Below are positions 1 through 7,668 of a stretch of DNA of 10,108 nt, one piece after another. A program made the position numbers and the translations under genes. Source of the DNA: Cyanobacteria bacterium HKST-UBA02 (GTDB lineage: Bacteria; Cyanobacteriota; Vampirovibrionia; Obscuribacterales; Obscuribacteraceae); the NCBI GenBank assembly GCA_020431945.1, contig JAGQHH010000480.1, forward strand, positions 1 through 10,108, in the 5' to 3' direction. Under the pieces are notes generated by a model. The model was not told the DNA's origin and did no database searches. It was given only the letters and a program-made list of their open reading frames with translations. The first letter of the stretch is position 1. Each line of letters starts with the position of its first letter.

Positions 1-333
1 GTCTGTATCGGCTGGGTCTTCTTCCGAGCCGATACCGGAGCGATCGCCTGGCAGATCCTGGCGAAGATGGCCATGGCACCGGTGGATCTGTTCAGCATGA
101 GCATCAGCCAGCTAGAGGTTCTGAAGATCAGAGATCCGATCATCTTCCCGTCCCTTCTCATTCTGTTGCCCCTCCTTATGCTCTCGCATCTGGTGGTCAA
201 CTGGCTCAACGACAAGAGCTTCTATCAGAAGCCGCCGTGGGCCGTGCAGGTCGGCGTCATGGTGGTGCTCATGTGCGTGCTCACCATCTTCTCGCCTGAT
301 AGCTCACCCAGGTTCATCTACTTCCAGTTCTAA
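1..333 (+). CDS. MBOAT-family membrane O-acyltransferase (AlgI/DltB-like), C-terminal end, 5' truncated by window
   Basis: The frame is open from base 1 and gives 110 residues ending in TAA. It opens with VCIGWVFFRADT, which matches the conserved segment near the C-terminus of AlgI-type MBOAT proteins (WVFFRA), and it closes with FIYFQF, also typical of that family's end. Two hydrophobic helices are visible, around residues 48-66 (IIFPSLLILLPLLMLSHLVV) and 79-96 (VQVGVMVVLMCVLTIF). Known MBOAT proteins of this class carry an acyl group, usually acetyl, across the cytoplasmic membrane for O-acylation of an exported polysaccharide or teichoic acid. The catalytic His lies upstream of the window and cannot be checked. 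An internal ATG at base 67 is in frame but is not the real start, because the family signature lies before it. The stop overlaps the next start by one base (TAATG), so the genes are probably translationally coupled. The substrate is unknown. Confidence 0.87.
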   Translation, partial: VCIGWVFFRADTGAIAWQILAKMAMAPVDLFSMSISQLEVLKIRDPIIFPSLLILLPLLMLSHLVVNWLNDKSFYQKPPWAVQVGVMVVLMCVLTIFSPDSSPRFIYFQF

Positions 334-1559
334 TGACTGAAACCAACGACAGATCGCAGGCGAAGCACATAGTGGCTAGCAGAACAATCGTAGCCATTGC
401 TGTCTTCGCCAGCCTTTCTGTCGGTATGGGTGCTCTCTCCCTGGGAAGGCTGGCCCCCACCGACGTCCCCTATCCGACCTGGACATCCTGGGCCATCAAA
501 GGATTCGAGAGCGAAAACACCGTCCGTCCGGACATCGTTTTTCTGGGCTCATCGCTTCTGGTCAATCCGATCGGCAATGTCGATGCCGATGAATGCGGCG
601 AGAACGTCGATGCCACCAGCCACCGGCGCAGCTTCTTTTTCGAGAAACGCTTCCGGGAGCTTACCGGCAAGAGCGTCTCCACCTACAATTTCGCCCTTCC
701 CGGCGCCATGCCCTCCGACGCTTATCTGATCACCAGATTCCTCTTGAAAGAGCCCAAAGCTCCCCGGGTGATCGTTTACGGAGTGGCGCCCCGGGACCTC
801 CTGGAGAACACTCTTCCTTCTCCCTCCGCCACCGATCCTTTCCGCTATCTCTCGCGTCTCGGCGATTATTCGGGCTCCATCGATCGCATCGCTCCCGATT
901 TCTTCACCAGGCTGGACTACGAGATCGGGCGGGCGCTCTATACATATGGGGTGAGGGAAGACCTGAAGACTGCTTCGGCAAGGCTCTCCCGCGATCTCAT
1001 GGACACCGTCCTGCCGGTCAGTCCGGAGCAAGAGTACAGCATCCACAAACGCATGAAGATCCTGCCGGAATACCATCCTTACGAGATCCAGAGAAACGAA
1101 GCCTTTTTCCGTCCCTCCGCCGGCACGGAAGAAGAATTCCGGGACAATACCCAGGAGTACCGCGATCGCTACCGGCGGCTGAAGATGGATGTGTATAAGA
1201 GCCAGCTCGCTTTTCTCAAGGATACTTTCGCCACCGCACGCAAACGCGGGATCGAATGTGTCCTCGTATCCATGCCGATCACGAAAGACAACCGGGAGCT
1301 TCTCAGCCCGCAGTCACTGCAAGCTTATCGGGAAGGGATCCAGACAGTCTGCGCCGAGACCGGGGCAAGCCTGGTCGATATGGATCGAAACGAGACCTTC
1401 AGCAAGGATGACTTCGCTGATGGTGTGCACCTGCGCTCCAGCGGGGGCAAGAAGTTTCTCGATCTCCTGGCCCGGGACCTGGCTGCCAACCAGACCGTGG
1501 TCGCGGCGATCTTGCCTGGAAAGCCTGCCGTAGCCGAGATAGAGGAGTCGCGCTTATGA
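333..1559 (+). CDS. Membrane-anchored SGNH/DltD-like protein, tandem paralog 1 (408 aa)
   Basis: A single N-terminal hydrophobic segment (about residues 17-38) suggests a signal anchor with the rest outside the cytoplasm. SGNH-hydrolase landmarks are visible: block I as FLGSS (Ser74 the likely nucleophile), a YNFALPGAMPSD segment at 118-129, YGVAPRD at 149-155 where the usual GxND block would lie, MPITKDN at 314-320, and a C-terminal DGVH (Asp363, His366) fitting the DxxH block. The GSS form of block I and the place directly after an MBOAT gene recall DltD, the extracellular partner of the DltB MBOAT. The likely role is transfer or removal of acyl groups on a surface polymer, but the reaction is inferred. 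The ATG shares one base with the upstream stop and has no clear ribosome-binding site, so coupled translation is likely. It is closely related to the next gene: both share MPITKDN and a PSDAYL segment. Confidence 0.87.
   Translation: MTETNDRSQAKHIVASRTIVAIAVFASLSVGMGALSLGRLAPTDVPYPTWTSWAIKGFESENTVRPDIVFLGSSLLVNPIGNVDADECGENVDATSHRRSFFFEKRFRELTGKSVSTYNFALPGAMPSDAYLITRFLLKEPKAPRVIVYGVAPRDLLENTLPSPSATDPFRYLSRLGDYSGSIDRIAPDFFTRLDYEIGRALYTYGVREDLKTASARLSRDLMDTVLPVSPEQEYSIHKRMKILPEYHPYEIQRNEAFFRPSAGTEEEFRDNTQEYRDRYRRLKMDVYKSQLAFLKDTFATARKRGIECVLVSMPITKDNRELLSPQSLQAYREGIQTVCAETGASLVDMDRNETFSKDDFADGVHLRSSGGKKFLDLLARDLAANQTVVAAILPGKPAVAEIEESRL
1542..1547 (+). promoter_or_regulatory. Ribosome binding site of the second SGNH gene
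   Basis: GAGGAG lies inside the end of the first SGNH gene, eight bases before the ATG at 1556. It supports that start, which overlaps the preceding stop as ATGA. Confidence 0.7.
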
Positions 1560-2776
1560 AAAGTCCGAGTCCTTTCCTGGCAGCATTGATCTGCTTTTTC
1601 GCTCTAAACGGCATCCTCGCTGCCGGCGCCTTCATCCACCTGGACCGGTACGAGTTCCCGTACCAGGGCTGGGCCTGGTGGCTGATGCAGGATCTCAAGG
1701 AAGACCAGGAAACCCACAATGTCGTTTTCCTGGGCTCGTCCCTGACGGTGAGCGCCCTGAACAGCGCGGACGCCACCAGATACGGTGAGACCCTCGACCT
1801 CGTCGAGTATCACCGCGTTCGCTATCTGGATGAGAAGCTCGAACAGTCTTTCGGCGGAAAGTTCTCCACCTTCAACCTGTCCGGTCCCGGACAGATGCCT
1901 TCCGACGCTTATCTGACCATCAAGGCCTGCGTGGAAGGCGGTCACAAGCCCGATATGATCGTCTACGGAATCGCGCCCCGGGACTTCATCGATAGCGAGC
2001 TGGCCAGCCCGGCCGATACCGAGCCCTTCCGTTTCCTGAGCCGTCTGGTGGACGTCGACGATAAGGCCGACAAGATTTACCGGAGCCCGCTCAGTCGCAT
2101 CAACAGGGCTCTGGAGCGAAACATCTATCTCTACCGCAATGCCGTGGACATGCAGATGCTCGCCGGCAATACATGGACCAGCGCTGTTACCGGGCTCCTT
2201 CCCGAGCCGCCCGGAGCCAGGCCCTTCACCTACTGGGACAGGAAAAGCCTGCTGCCCGAATATAAGAAAGGCGAGTTCCACCAGAAAGCGAGTCTCTGCG
2301 TTCCCCAGGATCTTTCTAAACCCAACGAGTATCTGGACAATTCCAGAGAATACATGGAGCGCTATCGCAAGCCTGATCCGGTGGCATTCGACACCCAGAT
2401 GCATTTCCTCGATGAGCTTGCCGCCTACACCCGGGCCAACGATATCGCCCTGGTGGTGGTCAATATGCCGATCACGAAAGACAATCTCGCCCTTCTCAAA
2501 GACCAGCACTACCGGAAATACCAGGCTGCTCTCTCGGCCTTCGCAGCATCCTCGGGCTCGACGTTCTTCGATCTCAACGATCACGACAAGTTCTACAAAG
2601 AAGAGCACTTCCATGACGGTGTCCACATGAATGCCCGGGGCGGTCTCAAATTCGTCGACGAGCTGGTCGCCCTTCTTGCCGAAAGACCGGAGACCAGAGC
2701 GCTTCTCGAAGAATCAGGAGAGAGCTTGATGAAGAAAGCGATTGCCCAGCAGAGAAGCAAACCGAGAGCGATGTGA
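1556..2776 (+). CDS. Membrane-anchored SGNH/DltD-like protein, tandem paralog 2 (406 aa)
   Basis: The layout matches paralog 1: an N-terminal hydrophobic anchor at residues 6-27, an aromatic patch WAWW at 39-42, block I as FLGSS with Ser62, FNLSGPGQMPSDAY at 106-119, YGIAPRD at 137-143, MPITKDN at 304-310, and DGVH at 354-357 with Asp354 and His357 as the likely rest of the catalytic triad. No lipobox Cys is seen after the first helix, so it is more likely a signal-anchored protein than a lipoprotein. It shares a 20-base identical stretch with paralog 1 around MPITKDN (1272-1291 and 2465-2484), which suggests a fairly recent duplication or strong conservation. It starts with an ATGA overlap and a good ribosome-binding site, and its stop overlaps the next GTG start. 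The acyl donor and target are unknown. Confidence 0.87.
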   Translation: MKSPSPFLAALICFFALNGILAAGAFIHLDRYEFPYQGWAWWLMQDLKEDQETHNVVFLGSSLTVSALNSADATRYGETLDLVEYHRVRYLDEKLEQSFGGKFSTFNLSGPGQMPSDAYLTIKACVEGGHKPDMIVYGIAPRDFIDSELASPADTEPFRFLSRLVDVDDKADKIYRSPLSRINRALERNIYLYRNAVDMQMLAGNTWTSAVTGLLPEPPGARPFTYWDRKSLLPEYKKGEFHQKASLCVPQDLSKPNEYLDNSREYMERYRKPDPVAFDTQMHFLDELAAYTRANDIALVVVNMPITKDNLALLKDQHYRKYQAALSAFAASSGSTFFDLNDHDKFYKEEHFHDGVHMNARGGLKFVDELVALLAERPETRALLEESGESLMKKAIAQQRSKPRAM

Positions 2777-4074
2777 GCAGCATGAAAGAGACGGAAAGCA
2801 AAACGAAAATGATTGGCAGCCGCACTCTTGCGGCTCTGCTTCTTTTCGTCATTGCCAATCTTGTCGTGCTCGCCATGCTGCCCCGGACCACCAGGCAGTT
2901 GACCGCCGCCGAGCTGAAAGCCAGCCCCAACGAAAAACGCCAGGAAGGCCGCTGGATCTGGTGGGTGGCACGCAACTACCTGGTCGATCATCCCGACGCC
3001 GATATCGCCCTTCTGGGAAGCTCCCAGATGTCCGCCGCCCTGTATTCGGCGGAGCCCCTCCATCTCAAGAAAGCAGTGGACTGCGTCACCGACAAGGAAA
3101 GCGTGCTTCTATCGGACCGTCTCTCCGAGAAGCTCGGAGTCAAGCCGTCTACCTATATGTTCGCAATGGGCGGTGCCATGGCATCCGATCACTATATGCT
3201 CGCCAGGGCACTGTTCACCAGGGAACACAAACCCAAACTTGTCATAGTCGGCGTCAATCCCCGGGATTTCATCGACAATATGGTGCCTTCGGTGAATGCC
3301 ACCGAGCCTTTCAATTTCCTTCTTCCTCATGTCGACCTGGGCGATATGAGCCGTTACGCTTTTCCCGACGCGATCGCCTGGCTGGACTGGAAACTCAACG
3401 AGACCCTGCCCATAGCCCTGGCAGGCAAGACCTTCAAAGAGGCCCTGCCCGCAATCACCGAGACTGCTGCCGATCTGGTGGCAACCAATATTCTCAAGAC
3501 CGATACCAGAACATGCCAGCCCGAGGACTGTACGAATGTCGCGAACAACGGACGGGTGGACGTGCTCAACGCCATCTACGGCAAAGAGTCCGAGGTCAAG
3601 CCCGGAGTCTGGGTGATCCCTCCCGAGTCCCTCAAGTCCTTCGTCAACAATCAGCACGAGTACGAGAAGCGCTACAAGAATCCGGCACCGGCGATTTATC
3701 AAAATGAGAAGACTTTCTTCAAAGCATTCCTCACTTATTGCAAGAACGAGAATATCGAGGTGATGGTGGTCGGCATGCCCAGTCTCTGGCCTAACCGAGC
3801 GCTGCTTCCCGACTCTTTCTGGAGCGAGTTCAAGTCGTCCCTCCAGGCGATGTGCACCGACACCGGTGCCACCTGGGTCGACCTCTTCGGGGATGAGCGC
3901 TTCAATAACCGGGACTACCTCGACACTGTCCACATGAATATGAAAGGGGGCGAAAAGCTCGTCTCGGCACTGGTCGATCATATCGCCGCCAGTCGCACGC
4001 TTGCCGGCGCTCTCACCCGCCCCTCCGATATCGCTGCCGGCAAGTCTCCTGCCCGGGCGAAGTCCTGGCAATAA
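2773..4074 (+). CDS. Membrane-anchored SGNH/DltD-like protein, divergent tandem paralog 3 (433 aa)
   Basis: This is the third and most divergent copy. It keeps an N-terminal anchor (about 17-36), an aromatic WIWW at 61-64, block I as LLGSS with Ser84, a segment GGAMASDHY at 133-141, VGVNPRD at 159-165 and DTVH at 384-387. It differs from the other two at several motif positions: SDAY becomes SDHY, MPITKDN becomes MPSLWPN (335-341) and DGVH becomes DTVH. The middle (about 215-280) is longer and holds a Cys pair, C248 and C253, absent from the others. The Ser, Asp and His expected for catalysis are all kept, so it is probably active but with a different acceptor or step. GTG at 2773 overlaps the preceding stop (GTGA). 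An in-frame ATG at 2782 would give a protein three residues shorter and cannot be excluded. Confidence 0.84.
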   Translation: MSSMKETESKTKMIGSRTLAALLLFVIANLVVLAMLPRTTRQLTAAELKASPNEKRQEGRWIWWVARNYLVDHPDADIALLGSSQMSAALYSAEPLHLKKAVDCVTDKESVLLSDRLSEKLGVKPSTYMFAMGGAMASDHYMLARALFTREHKPKLVIVGVNPRDFIDNMVPSVNATEPFNFLLPHVDLGDMSRYAFPDAIAWLDWKLNETLPIALAGKTFKEALPAITETAADLVATNILKTDTRTCQPEDCTNVANNGRVDVLNAIYGKESEVKPGVWVIPPESLKSFVNNQHEYEKRYKNPAPAIYQNEKTFFKAFLTYCKNENIEVMVVGMPSLWPNRALLPDSFWSEFKSSLQAMCTDTGATWVDLFGDERFNNRDYLDTVHMNMKGGEKLVSALVDHIAASRTLAGALTRPSDIAAGKSPARAKSWQ

Positions 4075-4080
4075 GAGGTG
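4075..4080 (+). promoter_or_regulatory. Ribosome binding site deciding the start of the polytopic membrane protein
   Basis: GAGGTG follows the preceding stop at once. It suits the ATG at 4084, with five bases between GAGG and ATG. The in-frame GTG at 4078 lies inside this site and is a poorer start. Confidence 0.55.
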
Positions 4081-4083
4081 GCG

Positions 4084-6420
4084 ATGGTCACAGAAAGCGC
4101 CGCACCGGAAGATCTTTCCATCGAGAAAGAAAACGAGGGTGACTCGCCCTCAAGACAGTTCTCTGTTCTGACGCTGGTATTTCTCATTATCTGCACCGCG
4201 GCGCCGGTGCTCAACATCGCCTGGATAACCGCCACAGTGGGCACGGACAACGTCTCCAACGACTATATGAGCTATGCCCATCTCATCGATTCGATTCTGA
4301 ACGGCACCTATAATCTTGCCAGCCTGGTCCCGGATACTTTTTATCGAGGGCATGCCACCACTCTTCCTTTCCTCACTCACCTGGCCAGCGCTCGCTGGTT
4401 TCACGGCAGTGTCATGCCCGAGCTCTATCTCGGTCTTCTTCTGGGCGCCCTGAGGCTCGCCCTCTGGTTCGACGCCTGCCGGGCCTGCGCTGCAAGTAAT
4501 GAAGAAAACGGGCACCGCCAGCCCCTGTTTCTCTTGCCGATCATAGCCCTTCTCGTATTCTCCTGCTCCCAGATCTCTCTTTATACTTATTCCGGCGCCA
4601 CGCTGCCCATCGGTCTGAGCCTCTTCGGACAGGCCCTGGCGGTCTGGGGGCTCGCCCGGCTGGGTACGGGTAATGCCGGCGTAGCCGTGGCTGCCGCCGG
4701 AGGTCTCCTCTCGGCATACTCCTGGGGAAACGGACCGATTACCTGGGTGGCCATCATGGTTTATTATCTGGCAGCAGCCTTTGGCAGCAAGCGCTTCCAT
4801 CCAGGTCGATTCGCCGCTCTTCTCGCCTGCGGCGCGACGGCGGCGATACCATATGTGATGTCGCTCTTCACAGCCTCCGGAAGCACCGGCGCCATCGATC
4901 CGGCCAAGACCCTTCTGAGTTTCTTCAATACCCGGGTAATTGTCGAGCTCCTGGGCTGGGCCTTCGCCCGGGACATAGCCACCCACACAGACCACTTGCG
5001 AGCCGCGAGCTTTGCCGGTATCGGCGGTCTTATCTCAGGAGGCCTGGGTCTGGTCATCGTCTTCGCTCGCTATCGCAGGGCCGCTTTCAGCCGTCTGGCG
5101 ATACCGCTTATTCTTATCTTTTCCGGTCTGCTCACCGTCTACCAGGTAAGCCTGGTGCGAGCGCTCCTGGCCCCCTGGTACGCCACCCTGGCAATCTCAT
5201 TCTGGGTCGGACTGGCGGCTCTGGCCGCGTATCTCATCAGCGACCGGACTCCCGCCGGCAAGCCGATCCTCATAGCCAGCCGACTCTGGTCGGCGGCTTT
5301 CCTGATTTTTCTGGGAGGGATCTATTTCAGCTCCAACACGACATTCGAAGACAAGACCTATATGCTCAACGCCAGGGCACCGGTATCGGTATCAGCCCTT
5401 GCCCGGGCCCGGAGCGCCCCGACCTATGCCGATCAGTATGTATTTCTCTGGACCCCGGGCGCACCGTCGCTTCTGCAGAAGCTTTCGGGCATGCTCGAGC
5501 GCCACTCTCTCATCCCTTTCGGTCCGGAGGGCACCACCTGGCTGCAGGGTGACTTCCTCTTCGACGCGGTCAGAATAAGTGGTGCCGGAGACGCTCCCAT
5601 TCCATATTTTACCGACGACGCCAGAGGCGCACGAAAGCCCGTGCCTTTCTGGGACTATCACCAGCTCGATCTCGTGCTCCCGCCGCAAAACAAGATCTCC
5701 TGGACGGTCACGGTGCCGGAGGATGCCACCGCCTGCGTTTTCAAGACGGATAATCTCGCCACCGGTCAAAAGGCATTCAAGCTTCTGGTAAACGGCGAAA
5801 AGAAGAACCTCGACCCACAAATCGACCTGGTTTCATTCAAAGGCCGGCAGGTCACCATCGACCTGGACTATGAGGGCGGCACCAGAGGCGAAGCGCCGGT
5901 TATCCTGAGCAAGCCCCGGTTGATCGTCAGGACATCCGGCTCGAGCATTGCAAGACCGGGAAAGGAAAAAGAATGGCTGCCCGAAAATACCGAGTTCGGT
6001 AGAAGCGGCCCGACTCCCACCCTGGTATCGACTCTATCACTGGATACTGGCTGGAGCACCGACCGGGGCACCATCATGCAGAGCGAGGGCAGCTTGCGCT
6101 TGCAGGGACCGGCAGAGTATTCATGTGCCATACACGACGCTCCGCCTGCCGGCGAGCTCGGCTGCCTGCTCATGGAGCTCCGGGCTCCTTCTTCCATGAA
6201 TAATCGCCTGGTGGTGGTCAAGCTCGAGACAGAAGATGGAAGCCGACCCGATCGGGAATTCAACCTGCCATTTCTGGGCAGCGAGGACTTTCATGTCTAC
6301 AGCTACGATCTGAAGCTTCTCGAGCTGGAGCGCCCGGTGAAGATTCGCTCGATCACCCTCAAGACCCTCGACCCCGGCGCTGATATTACGATCAGGAAAC
6401 TCGGCTTCACCGGCAAATAG
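4084..6420 (+). CDS. Large polytopic membrane protein, GT-C-like N-terminal half with C-terminal beta-sandwich region (778 aa)
   Basis: I do not recognise a named family. Residues 27-415 hold about 11-12 hydrophobic helices. The first long loop after helix 1 is rich in acidic residues (NDYMSYAHLID at 59-69), as expected for the catalytic loop of GT-C-fold glycosyltransferases, and a SWGNGPITW motif at 213-221 recalls a motif seen in uncharacterised polytopic envelope proteins. Residues about 485-615 and 645-778 have no membrane segments and look beta-rich, with alternating strands such as NKISWTVTVP and RQVTIDLDY, so two beta-sandwich or carbohydrate-binding-like domains are plausible. It would sit in the cytoplasmic membrane with the C-terminal half outside. 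It follows the SGNH genes by nine bases, which suggests a shared role in surface-polymer assembly. Glycosyltransfer is an inference; it could equally be a non-catalytic scaffold. The ATG at 4084 was preferred over the GTG at 4078 because of the ribosome-binding site. Confidence 0.78.
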   Translation: MVTESAAPEDLSIEKENEGDSPSRQFSVLTLVFLIICTAAPVLNIAWITATVGTDNVSNDYMSYAHLIDSILNGTYNLASLVPDTFYRGHATTLPFLTHLASARWFHGSVMPELYLGLLLGALRLALWFDACRACAASNEENGHRQPLFLLPIIALLVFSCSQISLYTYSGATLPIGLSLFGQALAVWGLARLGTGNAGVAVAAAGGLLSAYSWGNGPITWVAIMVYYLAAAFGSKRFHPGRFAALLACGATAAIPYVMSLFTASGSTGAIDPAKTLLSFFNTRVIVELLGWAFARDIATHTDHLRAASFAGIGGLISGGLGLVIVFARYRRAAFSRLAIPLILIFSGLLTVYQVSLVRALLAPWYATLAISFWVGLAALAAYLISDRTPAGKPILIASRLWSAAFLIFLGGIYFSSNTTFEDKTYMLNARAPVSVSALARARSAPTYADQYVFLWTPGAPSLLQKLSGMLERHSLIPFGPEGTTWLQGDFLFDAVRISGAGDAPIPYFTDDARGARKPVPFWDYHQLDLVLPPQNKISWTVTVPEDATACVFKTDNLATGQKAFKLLVNGEKKNLDPQIDLVSFKGRQVTIDLDYEGGTRGEAPVILSKPRLIVRTSGSSIARPGKEKEWLPENTEFGRSGPTPTLVSTLSLDTGWSTDRGTIMQSEGSLRLQGPAEYSCAIHDAPPAGELGCLLMELRAPSSMNNRLVVVKLETEDGSRPDREFNLPFLGSEDFHVYSYDLKLLELERPVKIRSITLKTLDPGADITIRKLGFTGK

Positions 6421-6432
6421 CTTCGGCCGGAC

Positions 6433-7668
6433 TCAGTGTTTTTTGCGCCGGCCTCGCTTGCCTGGCTTGCTTTCCGGTTTCTTATCCGCTTTGCTCTCGG
6501 CAGCCGGTGCTTTGCTCTGGGAAGCCGGAGCTTTGCTCGCTCCCGACTCAGCCGCAGGTACCGGAAGATCCTTGTACTCGACCTTGTGCTCCCTGAGATA
6601 GAACTTGCCGACGATGGGCAGACGCTGATGCCCGTAGCCAGTGGCTATCCAGCGTGAGTCGACACCCACGAGATTGTTCACCAGGGTATAGTCGAATGGC
6701 ACACGATTGAAATAGAGATCGCCGGGACCGAGATAACAATTAGGCTGCATGCCGAATCCGGCCCGCGTATCCTCGAGCCTGGCGGCCTTCAAAAAGCCTT
6801 CATAGGTCCCCGTATATGGTGTCGCGTTCAGATTGGCGCTGACCAGCACTGGTCCTTCCAGTTTGGCGATTTCTTCTCCCAGGGCGGCCAGGAAATTGTT
6901 CCGCCTATCCATATCCGCCGCCGCAGCCACTTCCGGAGAGCGGAATACGACGATTCTTACCCAGCCGAAATCGAACTTCACGGTGCTGAAGAGCACCGGG
7001 ATCTTGTCGGGACCCACCGGTCTGGTGAAAGAATTGAGCACCGGGACCTTGGCATAGATCCCGAGTCCATAGCCGTCGGCTCGGGGATCGACTTTGCGAT
7101 ATTGATAGTAAGCGAGTTTGGGCTGCTCGTTGAAAGTCACCATCTCCGCAGACTTGATTCCGCTTATCGTGAAGATTTCGGGGTTCTCTCCGGAGACCAG
7201 CGAGATGACATCTTCCAGAGGAAATGCCTGATCGCCGTTCTCGATCTGCAACAGCTTGAAGGAGAAGACCATGGCATCCTTGTCCGCAGACTTGTCCTTG
7301 CTCATGAATACCGGCGCCACCGAAGCGAAATTGATCAGGGCGAAAATCATGCTCACCGCCGCCAGGGGCCGCCAGGGCAGGCTGAAGAGAGGCGGGATTA
7401 CGGTAACCATCAAGATCCAGGCACAGAGAGCACGGAAGTTGGCGCACTGCTCGCAGATATAACCGAGATCACCCTGGCGCATCGAGCCGGACATCATACC
7501 GGCAATGGTGATGACAATTACGATAAGCGCTACGAAAGCACAGGTGAGGGAAATATCGAAGGCGATCCGAGAACCCCGGGATTTCTTCTTGGGAGCAGCT
7601 TTCTTCTCCGGCTCCGCCGGGAGAGTCTCCCTTTCTTCAGCCGGAAGATTATCCGGTTGCGTTTCCAT
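6433..7668 (-). CDS. Membrane-anchored EEP-fold (endonuclease/exonuclease/phosphatase) protein with degenerate active site (411 aa)
   Basis: Residues 1-34 are a charged cytoplasmic stretch. Three hydrophobic helices follow at about 37-59, 79-97 and 101-122, as in the membrane-anchored EEP proteins usual in bacteria. The rest follows the EEP pattern: AMVFSFKLLQ (132-141) where the family has a SFNV strand, NPEIFTISGI (162-171) where it has PDVVALQE, GLGIYAKVPV (201-210) matching the GLALLSRYP strand, VLVSANLNATP (274-284) matching VLVAGDFNATP, FDYTLV (325-330) matching IDHVLV, and GYGHQRLPIV (344-353) matching GSDHRPV. In each case the metal-binding or catalytic residue (Asn, Glu, Asp, His, Asp) is mostly replaced, so hydrolase activity is doubtful. 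The tail (about 372-411) is Ala/Ser/Lys/Pro-rich and ends in the very basic RGRRKKH. It lies 67 bases downstream of the TPR gene on the same strand and converges with the acylation operon. Confidence 0.83.
   Translation of the reverse strand: METQPDNLPAEERETLPAEPEKKAAPKKKSRGSRIAFDISLTCAFVALIVIVITIAGMMSGSMRQGDLGYICEQCANFRALCAWILMVTVIPPLFSLPWRPLAAVSMIFALINFASVAPVFMSKDKSADKDAMVFSFKLLQIENGDQAFPLEDVISLVSGENPEIFTISGIKSAEMVTFNEQPKLAYYQYRKVDPRADGYGLGIYAKVPVLNSFTRPVGPDKIPVLFSTVKFDFGWVRIVVFRSPEVAAAADMDRRNNFLAALGEEIAKLEGPVLVSANLNATPYTGTYEGFLKAARLEDTRAGFGMQPNCYLGPGDLYFNRVPFDYTLVNNLVGVDSRWIATGYGHQRLPIVGKFYLREHKVEYKDLPVPAAESGASKAPASQSKAPAAESKADKKPESKPGKRGRRKKH
6490..6540 (-). repeat. Short tandem repeat, 21-base unit, about 2.4 copies, in the EEP gene tail
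   Basis: On the + strand, units at 6490-6510 and 6511-6531 both begin TTTGCTCT and share GCCGG near the end; a third partial unit starts at 6532. The two full copies differ at only a few bases. It encodes the repeated SKAP[AS] pattern in the low-complexity C-terminal tail and could vary in copy number between strains. Confidence 0.65.

Noticed and set aside
1604..2626. Long open frame of 340 codons on the minus strand inside SGNH paralog 2
   Set aside because: It lies fully antisense to a gene with clear family motifs and lacks recognisable domains; it is an effect of GC-rich codon use.
2742..3707. Plus-strand frame of 321 codons overlapping paralogs 2 and 3
   Set aside because: Its product is Arg/Ser/Gln-rich and low in hydrophobic residues, as in an out-of-frame translation; paralog 3 carries the SGNH motifs in the other frame.
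3109..4071. Open frame of 320 codons on the minus strand inside SGNH paralog 3
   Set aside because: Antisense shadow with no motif and no ribosome-binding site in keeping with a gene.
6410..6453. Possible bidirectional terminator between the convergent genes (CCGGC/GCCGG and GGCCGG/CCGGCC arms with a T-run)
   Set aside because: The T-run lies eight bases from the first stem and inside the loop of the second, and much of it falls within coding sequence; it is not a convincing intrinsic terminator.
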